A stretch of 64,000 bases of DNA from Hygrophila difformis (taxonomy: Eukaryota > Streptophyta > Magnoliopsida > Lamiales > Acanthaceae). Shown one piece after another: positions 48,061-58,131 of the stretch. The DNA lies in NCBI GenBank assembly GCA_030278955.1, contig JAOANR010000006.1, positions 32,267,383 to 32,331,382 on the forward strand, written 5' to 3'. The translations under genes and the position numbers were made by a program. Under the pieces are notes generated by a model, which did not search any database, was not told where the DNA came from, and saw only the letters and a list, made by a program, of their open reading frames with translations. The stretch's first letter is position 1; every line of letters begins with the position of its first letter.

Positions 48061-48128
48061 GGACCCCGCGCGGGTCACGAAAAAAAAAAAAAAGAATTTC
48101 GCGATTTATTTACTTCTCCTCTGCTCTG

Positions 48129-50164
48129 CAAAATACGAGTGGATCGAAGCATGTGAGACTGCATTTCAAGAGCTGAAGAAACAACTCACAACCACACCCG
48201 TATTAACACTACCATCAGAGAATGGTGACTTCGAAGTTTACAGCGATGCTTCGAAGGAAGGTTTAGGTTGTGTCTTGATGCAAGACTCGAGAGTCGTAGC
48301 GTACGCATCACGCCAACTAAAACCTCACGAGGAGAATTATCCGACACATGACCTTGAGTTGGCAGCGGTCGTTTTCGCTCTAAAGATATGGAGACATTAT
48401 CTTTATGGGCGGAAGTGTCGAATGTTCACCGACCACAAGAGTTTGAAATATATATTCACTCAGAAGGAGTTGAATTTGAGACAGCGAAGGTGGTTGGAAC
48501 TTATTAAAGACTACGATTTAGAGATAGCATACCACGAAGGGAAGGCGAATGTGGTAGCCGATGCCCTAAGTCGGAAAACCCAACACGTGACAAACTCGTT
48601 GGTAATTCCGCCGGCATTGTATATGGAGTTGGCAAGATTGGAGTTAGAAATTGTGCATCCTGGCACAGTGAGAGAAACGGTCAATGCCATGGTCGTAGAA
48701 ACTCCAATATTGGACGAGATTCGGCTCGCTCAACCGGGCGACTCGAAACTCGAGAAGATAAAAGGGTATATTGCCGAAGGGAAGGCAATAGGATTTGCTG
48801 TCCACGAGGATGGAAGCATCCGTTTTAAAGGGAGATGGTGCGTGCCCCTTAAATGTGCCGAGTTGAAACAAAGGTTGATGGAGGAAGGGCACAACACGCC
48901 ATATTCCGTACATCCCGGAGGTGACAAGCTATACAAAGATCTGAAGAAGATCTATTGGTGGCCGGGAATGAAGAAGGAAGTGGCAAACTTCGTGGCAAAA
49001 TGTCTCACTTGCCAAAAGGTTAAGGCAGTGCGACATAAACCCTTAGGACTGATGCAACCACTAGAGATTCCAAGTTGGAAGTGGGATAGCATCTCAATGG
49101 ACTTTGTCTCGGGATTACCCCGATCACCTAAAGGCATGAACAAAATTTGGGTGATTGTGGATAGGCTAACGAAGACAGCCATATTTATCCCAATGAAAGA
49201 CACGTGGACTATGGACCAATTGGCCCGAGCCTACATTGATAATGTGGTACGACGACATGGGGTACCACACGATATCATTTCCGATAGAGACAGTAGATTT
49301 GTCTCTCATTTCTGGACGGAGTTACAAAAAGCTCTCGGTACTCAAATCAAAATGAGCACCGCATTCCACCCGATGACGGATGGACAAACCGAGAGGACAA
49401 TCCAAACACTAGAAGACATGCTGAGAGCATGCGTGTTGGAATTCAAAGGGAATTGGGAATCTCATTTACCCTTAATTGAGTTTTCCTATAATAATAGCTA
49501 CCATGCTAGCATCGGCATGGCACCTTTCGAGGCGTTGTATGGACGAAGGTGCCGAAGCCCGTTGAGCTGGGAAGAAAACGATAAGTCCGTGGTAGTGGGA
49601 CCACAACTTATCAAAGACATGGCTCAACAAATCAAAGTGATTCAAGGGAAGATAAAAGCCGCACAAGATCGTCAAAAGAGTTATGCCGACGTGAGACGAC
49701 AAGACCTAGAATTTCAAGTGGGAGATAGGGTCATGCTAAAGATATCACCCATGAAGGGGGTGATGCGCTTTGGCAAGCGAGGGAAGTTAAGTCCTCGATA
49801 CATAGGACCATACAAAATTCTAGAACGAGTCGGAACTCTAGCTTACCGATTGGCTTTACCGCCACAATTAGATCGAGTTCATAATGTCTTCCATGTCTCG
49901 CAACTAAAGAAGTATGTGCCGGACCCGACACATGTACTTCAACCGGAGATAATTGAGCTCGATGAAGACTTGACGTACGAAGAAGTCCCAGTGCGTATTC
50001 TTGACACTAAGGAACGAGTAACGAGGAACAAAACCGTCAAAATGATCAAGGTTCTTTGGTCAAACCACGAAAGTGAGACGGCAACTTGGGAAGTAGAATC
50101 CGACATGAGAGAACGCTACCCGACATTGTTCCAAACCGATACCGACACAGTTATGGGGACATAA
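48129..50164 (+). pseudogene. Element H pol fragment: RNase H, integrase, chromodomain
   Basis: The frame is open from about 48129 ([17 protein letters not shown]), with the first ATG at 48278. RNase H ([33 protein letters not shown]) is followed by the integrase zinc finger (H206, H213, C243, C246, counting from 48275). The integrase core has D276, D337 and E373, exact DD35E spacing. The end is chromodomain-like ([16 protein letters not shown]), typical of Tekay/Del chromoviruses. The integrase is undamaged, but RT and protease are missing and the frame begins at a junction inside foreign sequence, so normal polyprotein expression is unlikely. Confidence 0.92.
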
Positions 50165-50387
50165 CTGCAATCTTAAGGGGGAGAGGATGTCATACCACCT
50201 ATTTTTCGTGCATTTTTGGAAACTTTTGAACTACGTTATGGCTTGATCCCTTTACCGGGTACGTAGGCAGCTTAGAAGTCTTAATTCTAAGTTCAGTCAC
50301 GAAATAATAAAATAAACAAAAGACCTTAGCACGAGAAAAGCCGGAACACAACTTCGAGGACGAAGTTGATTCTTAAGGAGGGTAGAC
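50148..50387 (+). promoter_or_regulatory. Element H 3' UTR with two hairpin-PPT modules
   Basis: CAGTTATG-GGGA-CATAACTG (50148-50167) overlaps the pol stop and precedes CTTAAGGGGGAGAGGATGT. The CTACGT/ACGTAG stem-loop lies at about 50229-50264. CAACTTCG-AGGA-CGAAGTTG (50349-50368) precedes CTTAAGGAGGGTAGAC, the PPT next to the LTR. Confidence 0.8.
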
Positions 50388-52989
50388 TGTAATACCCGAG
50401 AATTTTACAACATAAATAAATAAATAAATGCAATAAATAAATAAACAAATATAATAAATAAATAAATAAACAAATAAATCAGTAAATACACTAAATAAAT
50501 AAATATAGAAGAAATGAGAAATGAAATTAATTAAAAGAGATTTGTTTAAACAAAAGAATTAAATAAAGTTAAATAAGACGTTACACGGGTATCCGATATA
50601 AATGAACTCGAGAATTCGAGCCAAAACGTAAAATTAGATCCGAAGGAAATAACGACACGATTAGAAACCCGAAGAGAGTCCGGAAATTGGAAACCGGGAG
50701 CATAGGGGGATAGAAACCCGAAAGAGAGGCGGAAAAGCACGACGGATCGCACGACCCGCCCGGACCGAAGTCCAGGCGAAGTCTGCACGCTGGCCGCGCG
50801 GTTTTTAGGCAAAAGGCGCGCCAACCCCGCGCCACTTGACAGATTCGCCCGTTGCGTGAATCTCTCGCGCCGAACGCGGATTTTTCGACTTTCGGTTGAA
50901 CGTCTCTCGACCCAAGACCCTTGGGGTCAGATTTTGGACGCCCTAGGCCCTAGACATCTACAAATAAACCCCCTCGGAAGCTTAAACTCTTTTTCAAAAC
51001 CCTACGATACTCTCTACACACACAAGTCAAATCCCGGAGTCTACGGAGGCATCAAACACCAAGGCAGCAGCTTTGGACGAAAATCCAAGGATCCCCGACG
51101 TTGTGGTAAGCTCTAGTCCAATAGATCTTTTCACGTTTCAATCCGAAAACGGATTCTAACCTCGTTTCTTTTCTCTTTACACCCCGAATCGAATCTAGAA
51201 CGAGGAACCCGACGAACGGAGAGGAGAAACGGTGATCTGGAAGCCACGCCTCCGAAATAGACAACCCGGACGTTCAAAAATCAGTAAGTTAACTCTTACA
51301 TGGTTTTGGGAGACTTTAAAACATTCGAAACTAAAAGATTTAACAAGAAACCGTAAATCTGTCAACTTTTGTTTTCTACCGACGCAACAGATTTGATGAA
51401 TTTTTCCGAACCTTAAAACGACTTCAAACAGAAAAACTTAAAACACAAAAAAGGTCCCTAAGGCGTAGATCTATCTACTGTAAATTTTTGAGAATTTTTA
51501 GAGACGATTTGATATGCGAAAAACCCACCGAAACCGAACTGCTTGAATCTAGATCTTGAAATTCTTGACAGAACTTAGGTTTGATCTTGATCACGCTTTT
51601 GACATAGGATCCAGACCGATTTAGATCTTTGGCCGAACATGAAAGTCGTAGATAATTGTGTTAAGATGATCTCTATAAAATTTCATCAAATTTGGAGTTG
51701 AATTGCTATGGTAGAATTCGAAATCTTTAAACTGTGATACATTAAATTCGGACAGAATTATTCTTCTGCGAAAATTGGTGATTTTGACCTGTTTAGGTAT
51801 CTCGGATTGTAAACGTTAAAACAAAAAAGTTGTAGACCTCCACGTTTCTGAGTCAGTCGTGAAATTTTATAATTTTTGAAATTAAATCTGATTTTAGACG
51901 AATTTTAGAGTAAACTGTGGTTTACCGGAAACAAAATCTCGAAATCTTGTTGAAACATGGATTTAACCTTTAGGGTTGAAATGAGATGAAATATGATTTT
52001 TTGAAAAGAACAAATTGAAATCAGATTTTAAAAATACAAATCCCCTTACAAACTTGATAAATTAAAATTAGGGGTGAGTGCTCTGCAGGGTGCCCCCTAA
52101 CTGCTTCACTCCGTGCCTTAATGGACGATAGTGACCCCGCGCGCTAAACTTGAGATATGATATTGCCAAAACGGCGAAATATAGAGCCTACACTCTCGAG
52201 AATATCCACATGGGTTTCCCGAGGCTCCGGAGTGGTACTGGGTATGGCTGATACGGTTGCGGCCGCGGGCTACCGGCTAAACTTGTTGACATCGCGATAC
52301 TATCGTGAAACTTTGAGATACCAAATCGGGGATGTAATGGGGATATTACATTTAACTAAACTAGATTAAATTATGTTGTCCAATTAAATTATTTAAATTC
52401 TTTATTTAAATTATGGCTATTATCTTAAACCATGCAAAATGTGTTGTTAAATAGAGCCCTGGAATAAATTATGCAATTGGATAGTTGATTAGATTAAATT
52501 GAATATTATGTTATTATCATGTTTTCATTTAAGTATTAAACTAATGGCTTTTAAACCCTACGATCATGCATGTGTTAACTTACTCAGCAAGTTTGCTGAC
52601 CAAAACCGTTTTTATTCCTTTTCTTACAGAATATGTGGAATGAACATGTGTGAGCACGATTCATGCATGGGATTTTGGGAAACATTATTTTGCTTTTAAA
52701 TTCGTACCTTAGACTATATTATGAACGGGCCTGTTTAACCCGTGTTTTGGCCATGTCGGCCCTATTTATATTTTCCGCTGCGATACTATACTAAATCAAT
52801 TATTTCCGCTGCGCTATGATATTATTATTTTTGAATTATATTGTATGGGCTATTTTGAATGATTTAAATGTTTTAAATACTGCAATACCTAGCCTTGCAT
52901 CTCTTTAGTAAGCTCGGAGAAACCGTGTCTTACTAGGGAGATGTGGCGGTGACATCCCGACCTGGGTGACCAAAAACCGGGGTGTTACA
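50388..52989 (+). repeat. Element H 3' LTR
   Basis: Matches 41970-44568. The TATA box is changed to TACAAATA here (about 50960), and several point differences lie in the GC-rich block. Confidence 0.95.
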
Positions 52990-52994
52990 CCGCA

Positions 52995-53486
52995 TCGATC
53001 ATTTCGCATCTCTCCCAACACTTGGTCATTTCTCTGCTTTCATTCTTCAGTGATGCGGTTTACATGGGTTTGATGCGGTATAAACCGCATCATGTAAACC
53101 GTATCGTGTATCACCACTAAAACTTGGTCTCTTCAGAGTGATGCGGTCTATTAACATGATGCGGTATAAACTGCATCGGATAGACCGCATCGGATTTCAA
53201 CATTTAGCCAAAAATTCAGTTTTGTGGGATTTTTATTCTTTTTCCCATCTTTTCTTTCTTTTGTCTTTTCTTTTTCCTTTTTTCATGTTTTTGGATTTTT
53301 CTAACACAAATACAATTAAAATTGCATATTGTTGTGTTTTTCCTTACCAGCTTATTATTCTTACAAACTCGCATGAATCTGTCAAATTCAATTGCTTTCT
53401 TATTGGAGTAAGATGGAAATACGATCAAAATTCCATCTTAGACACGGAAATTGATTGGAAATAATGGACAATTTTGGCCATTATCA
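52995..53486 (-). repeat. Unit G, terminal part with end of palindrome array 2
   Basis: The array continues (GATGCGGTATAAACCGCATC around 53070), then a T-rich stretch and a 150-bp end shared with E at 35330-35470 (AGCTTATTATT..ACAAACTCGCAT..TCTGT, ACACGGAAAT, ending GGCCATTATCA). The boundary with the LINE is at 53486/53487. Confidence 0.8.
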
Positions 53487-54530
53487 ATTGGCCTCCAGCG
53501 ACTCGTCTCAACCTCTGCCAAAATAGTCTTAGACAATTTCTCCATCACAATCACAAACAAATATGGTGAAAGGGGATCTCCTTGCCTTAGACCTCGATCA
53601 ACTTGAATATTTCCAATAGGGGCACCGTTCCAAAGAATGGAAAAGCTCGAGGTCCTCACACATTCCATAATCAATTGTCGACATCCCACAGGTAATTCTA
53701 ATTCCGTTAGACATTCAGATAAGAAATTTCAACTAACCGTGTCATAGGCCTTGACAAGATCAAACTTCAATATAGCCGCGGTGTAAATAGCACGAGAATG
53801 CTCCATAGATGCTACCAATTCCTGCAGAAGAAGACCATTATCCGCTGTACCCCGGTCAGGCAGAAACGCAGACTGATAAGGACTAACAACTTCCCTAAGA
53901 ATTGGACGGAGCCTCTGGACCAGCACCTTAGTGATTATTTTGAAAGTTACGTTACAAAGCATCAGTGGACGAAATTGTTGAATAGAATTGGGGATAGTGA
54001 CTTTTGGTATCAGGCACATAAATGCATGGGATATTCCATCTGGTAGTTTGCAATTGCGCACAGCTTCCTTAACCATGTTAACAACAGGTATCTTCGTAAT
54101 ATCCCAATAATTTTTATAGAAACCCGCCGGAAAGCCATCCGGCCCCGGCGCCGCAAAGGATCTCATTGACTGGAGCGCACCCCCTATTTCTTCTTCATCC
54201 ACTTTATGCATTCCTGCTTGATGTATCTCAGGGAAAGGATCTAACTCTGGTAGTTCCCTTCCCACAGCCTCTTCTGGTTGGTATGCAAACATATCAGTAA
54301 AATAATGAATTGATGCTCCTTTAGGCGTTATTGCTGCATCTCCAATTCCCCCATTGATTTGCAGCCCATATATATGACCCCTCCGTCGGTGAATTTGAGT
54401 CTTGGCGTGGAAATATCTAGTATTCCGATCCCCCATCTTCACCCATCGGTCCCTTGATTATGATACCAGAGCATCTCCTCTTGCTCCAAAATTTCCTCCA
54501 TCTCATTTTTGAGTTCTCCCTCAAATCTCT
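53487..54530 (-). pseudogene. LINE reverse transcriptase, broken
   Basis: Motifs in order: GDRNTRYFHAKTQ, APGPDGFPAGFYKNYWD, LIPKV, FRPLMLCNVTFKIITKVLVQRL, QSAFLPDRG, FDLVKAYDTVS, then LWNGAPIG and RGLRQGDPLSPYLF. A nonsense codon stands at 53729 where Trp is usual (DTVSW), a frameshift lies near 54440, and the rest is lost at 53487, before the catalytic YADD region. Confidence 0.88.
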
Positions 54531-54669
54531 CCAACCAAGCCGAGTCCACATGCACTAGTCATTTTTGAACCCCCAAAATTTTATTTTCGAGTTTACTCTT
54601 CCTCTCTCGAATGCTCCCAAACGTGTTGCGGTTAAATTCCAAAGATTGCATCCGCACCTAGTCAAGCAG

Positions 54670-55510
54670 GGTCATTAGTTCATTTCCACCATTCTCTTTG
54701 CTGTTACACAGAACATCCTTAACCCCTCATGCATCCCCCATGCAGCTTCCCACCGATACAACCGATCCCCCACCACCCTATTGTGTTCACCACACACTAG
54801 TTGTAGCGGACAGTGATCTGACCCCATTCGTGGCAAGTGAATGACTCGGCCTTCTCCAAATATTTGCAACTAGTCCAGCGTAGCACTCCTCGATCCAACC
54901 TTTAGCTAATTCTTCAACCTCCCCCGCCATTCTGGACCAAGTGAACTCCAGACCTACCGTGGCTACCCCCACAAGCTGACATGAATCCAAGGTCTCACGT
55001 AGTTCCATGTCTCTGTCCGACAAAAAGAGACCACCTTGAACCTCCCCCTCCTTTAAAATTTCATTCCTGTCCCCCATAACAATCCAAGGGCCTTCGACAA
55101 GTTGTGCCAATTGCTTAAGTTCCAACCAATTATCCCTCCGCCTTTGATAATTTGGTAAAGCGTAGATTGTCGTAAGAGACCAGCTGACTGTGCCCTTCAC
55201 CAGTTCAATCGTAATGATCCTAGTCCTCCTATTAACAATATTAATCTGACAATCTATAGCCAGCTTTTTCAACACCCATATCCCTCCTCCCATCCCTTGT
55301 GCCTCCTGTATTTCGCCAACACCATATCCATGCCGCTCAAAGAAGCTACTAAGTCGCGCGTACGGACCCCGTGGCTCCAATACACATAGAATATCAGGTT
55401 TATGTCCCCTGATCAACTCCCCCATCCAACGTTGAGCCGTACGGCTCATAATCCCACACACATTCCAAACAATAATTGAGTAGTCCTTAAAATCCATAAT
55501 CATAATTATG
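54670..55510 (-). pseudogene. LINE AP-like endonuclease domain, broken
   Basis: It probably starts MDFKDYSIIVWNVCGI (about 55497), with DILCVLEPRGP, GGGIWVLKK, YALPNYQRRRDNW, WIVMGDRNEIL and GLEFTWSR. The conserved end GSDHCPLQLV lies in another frame (54675-54869), so there is a frameshift near 54830. In an intact element this enzyme nicks target DNA. Confidence 0.85.
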
Positions 55511-55807
55511 AAAGGCCGCCCCATCATACTACTGCGATCCTCCATCATCCGCGTCCGCCCAGCTATCTCCATCCCTAGAGTCCATCTCATCCTGATCCTG
55601 GGTTCTATCACAAGCTTGATCCTGAAGTAGTCTAAACTGGTTCCCCTCCAAGATCTTACTATGCTGACCCCGAGATGATTCACCGATCTCTTCCAGTCTA
55701 CATTCACTCAAGGGTTCATCATCAATTCTAGGCCGTTTAGTTCCATGACCTACTGACTGATCCCGACCTTCTCCCCTTGTATATAGAACCAACGCCAATT
55801 CTTTCCC

Positions 55808-56999
55808 TCATTCAACCTCATTCTTACCACTTCGTTGTCCTGACCAAGCAGGAGGTGCCTCCACTTCCTTGCCTTTGTCTCTCCTTCCTGCCTCACTCCC
55901 TGCAGGAGGATTAGTCTCCCGCACCTCCTCCGCCTCTTCCTTGTCCCTCGGCATTCTTGTCTTCCGGTTACCCCTCCTCACCACTGTCAACCACTCGCTA
56001 TATGCCTGCTCAGGACCTTGATATCCACCACCAGTCTCACTTCTAGCCCCATCCACTGCTTCTTTCATGCCAAGATCACCCTGAGAATCCACACCTCCCT
56101 CATTCAGCCCATCCTGTGCTTGTCTCGATGCCTCCTCACCATTCCTCGGGCCGCCTTCAGTCTCAGCATCCACCGCCTCCACCACAAAAGAGCAGTCTTT
56201 ATCACGATGTCCATAACGTCCGCACTTGGCGCATAATAGGTGTAGCCCCTCATAAGAAATTGGAATCCATTGTTCATTTACCAATATTTCCCCGTGACTG
56301 GCTTTGTAAGATCAAGGGCTGCGTAGACCCTAGCAAACTTCCCACGAGACGTTTCGTGCGTGCAAGAATCGAACTTTATAACATCTCCAATCCCGGATGC
56401 TAGTGCCCATAGTATGTCTTCCCGAAACCGATGCATAGACAAACCATTCATCCTTGCCCAAACCAGCGTCTTATTCACCTGAGTCGCTTTTGGATTGAAT
56501 TCCCGTGACCACGGCATAATCGCAAGGTAATGATAAAAAATCATCCATGGCCCCCCATTGATCACCTTCTCCCTATCTGACATTAAATCAAATCTGACTA
56601 TAAAAGACCATGACCTACATCTATCAATACCATGCTGCCGTCAATTTTCTACATACGCTTAAGACAATCTTGCAACACCAAGTATCCAACATGTGCGCAA
56701 AGAAATTTGATTACCAAGGCATCCTCCCAATCTTTACTGGCCTCAACTTCAATTGATTCATGAATAACAAATTTCGGAATAGCGGGGTTGCCCTCCACGT
56801 GAGTCTTAATAATCAAGTTTTCTGCAATCAGGTCTCGCCTTTTTCTCACTGAATTCTCAGGATGCGAAGTCCCCCACAATATATCGACAGACGAACGCGA
56901 ACTGCCACCAGGATCATGAGGAGGATGAGTTGCCGCAACCGTTGCTGGAGCGGTGGACCGAGAAGGAGTCGCTCCTGTCGCATGTGAAACCCTAGCCAT
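55808..56999 (-). pseudogene. LINE ORF1 (DUF4283 and zinc knuckle), broken
   Basis: It starts MARVSHATGATPSR (56999). A DUF4283-type part follows (GGPWMIFYHYLAIMPWSREF, VWARMNGLSMHRFRED), then a zinc knuckle CAKCGRYGHRDKDC and a Ser/Glu/Arg-rich tail. Stops near 56645 and 56590 and a frame change near 56280 break it. It is the RNA-binding ORF1 protein type of plant L1 elements. Confidence 0.85.
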
Positions 57000-57000
57000 T

Positions 57001-57632
57001 CTTAAATCTCTATATTTATAACATATAATATATTATTTATAATATTTTATCTCCTAATAAGTAATTATTTTATGGAATCGAATATTGGTTTGAGACATAC
57101 AAGTTATTTCCAAAATTTAGAATTAAAAAGTACAAATACTTCATTTGTAATAGATAGATTAATTAACTACATTAAATAAATTACAATACGACAATAAGTT
57201 GAGCAAACTATTGTCACACATCCCACATAATTATTATGAAATTAGTGATGATGATACATTCAAGAATGTTTTTTGGATCATCATTTTTGAATTTTATTTT
57301 ATCGATTGATAATTTACAAGAATTTTCCTTAAATTTCTAATTTACTTTGGATTTTATTCTTAATATCTATATGTTTGTGAAATTTCTAATTTTTCAAGAG
57401 TTAAGATAAATCCATATCAATAATCTGTGTTCTACTAGTACTTTTTATGTACTTCATTTGCCTGTGCATGTCATTAGAGCTGTAAATAGAAATTTCTTTT
57501 TCATTCTTTTATCGGTTTTACTATTGTTTGTGATATAGTAATATTTTTTAGGGCAATCTGTAATTTATGGATGCATTCATGTAATGCTTAAAATAAATAA
57601 AGAACTTGGGGAGACATAATAAAATTTAGCTA
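57001..57632. other. AT-rich intergenic DNA
   Basis: No coding frame, RNA gene or repeat is recognised. Confidence 0.6.
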
Positions 57633-57892
57633 CTCCCTCCATCCCAGTTAAGATGTCTTGTTTGATTTCTGCACACAATCCAATGCATTTTTTAAATCGA
57701 TCATATCTCAAAATATATATAAGTAAAAATTATGTGAAATATATATTCTAAAACTACACGATTAGACGAATCTAACAAGACCGAACTCGACTATTTTTTT
57801 TCAAATATTTACTTGCAATAATATTGGGTCAAAGTTAAACAATGAACAGTGCCAAAAAGTCAAACAGGACGTCTGAAGTGGGACGGAGGGAG
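57633..57892. mobile_element. Stowaway-like MITE (Tc1/mariner)
   Basis: A 260-bp element with terminal inverted repeats CTCCCTCCATCCCA and TGGGACGGAGGGAG (one mismatch), flanked by TA on both sides (57631-57632 and 57893-57894). Non-coding. Confidence 0.92.
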
Positions 57893-58131
57893 TATTTTAT
57901 TTGTTAAATTCAAAGTTTTTGTTAAAATTTTTCACATTCCCGCTGAACGCAGTTGACTTGAGTATATGGAGCTCTGACATTCCCGCGGCGGTAATACTAG
58001 TTATTCATGAATCATAATACTGGTAATAATATAATGCTTTATTTAATTTAGTCACGGCCATCATTGATGATTTTACGTGTATGTGAATCTACATGATCAA
58101 CCTGTACGCAGATGGGTTCGTCCTTTCACCC

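Larger units (their letters stand above)
41970..52989 (+). mobile_element. Chimeric LTR retrotransposon H (Ty3/gypsy)
   Basis: Complete ends and the TSD CCGCA (41965-41969 and 52990-52994), 11,020 bp. LTRs are 41970-44568 and 50388-52989, with roughly 1-2% divergence by eye, so it is older than B. The interior has PBS, an accessory ORF, an opposite-strand gene unit (45.6-48.1 kb) and a pol fragment from RNase H onward. Gag, protease and RT are absent, so it is non-autonomous. Confidence 0.95.
53487..57000 (-). mobile_element. Degenerate L1-type LINE, 3' part lost
   Basis: The minus-strand order is ORF1, endonuclease, reverse transcriptase, the plant L1 layout. The RT is cut at 53487 by unit G, in the middle of the motif LSPYLFVIVMEKLSKTI...RWRP. 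The continuation and poly-A end are not in the window. Several stops and frameshifts show it is old. It is the outermost and oldest layer of the nest. Confidence 0.88.
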
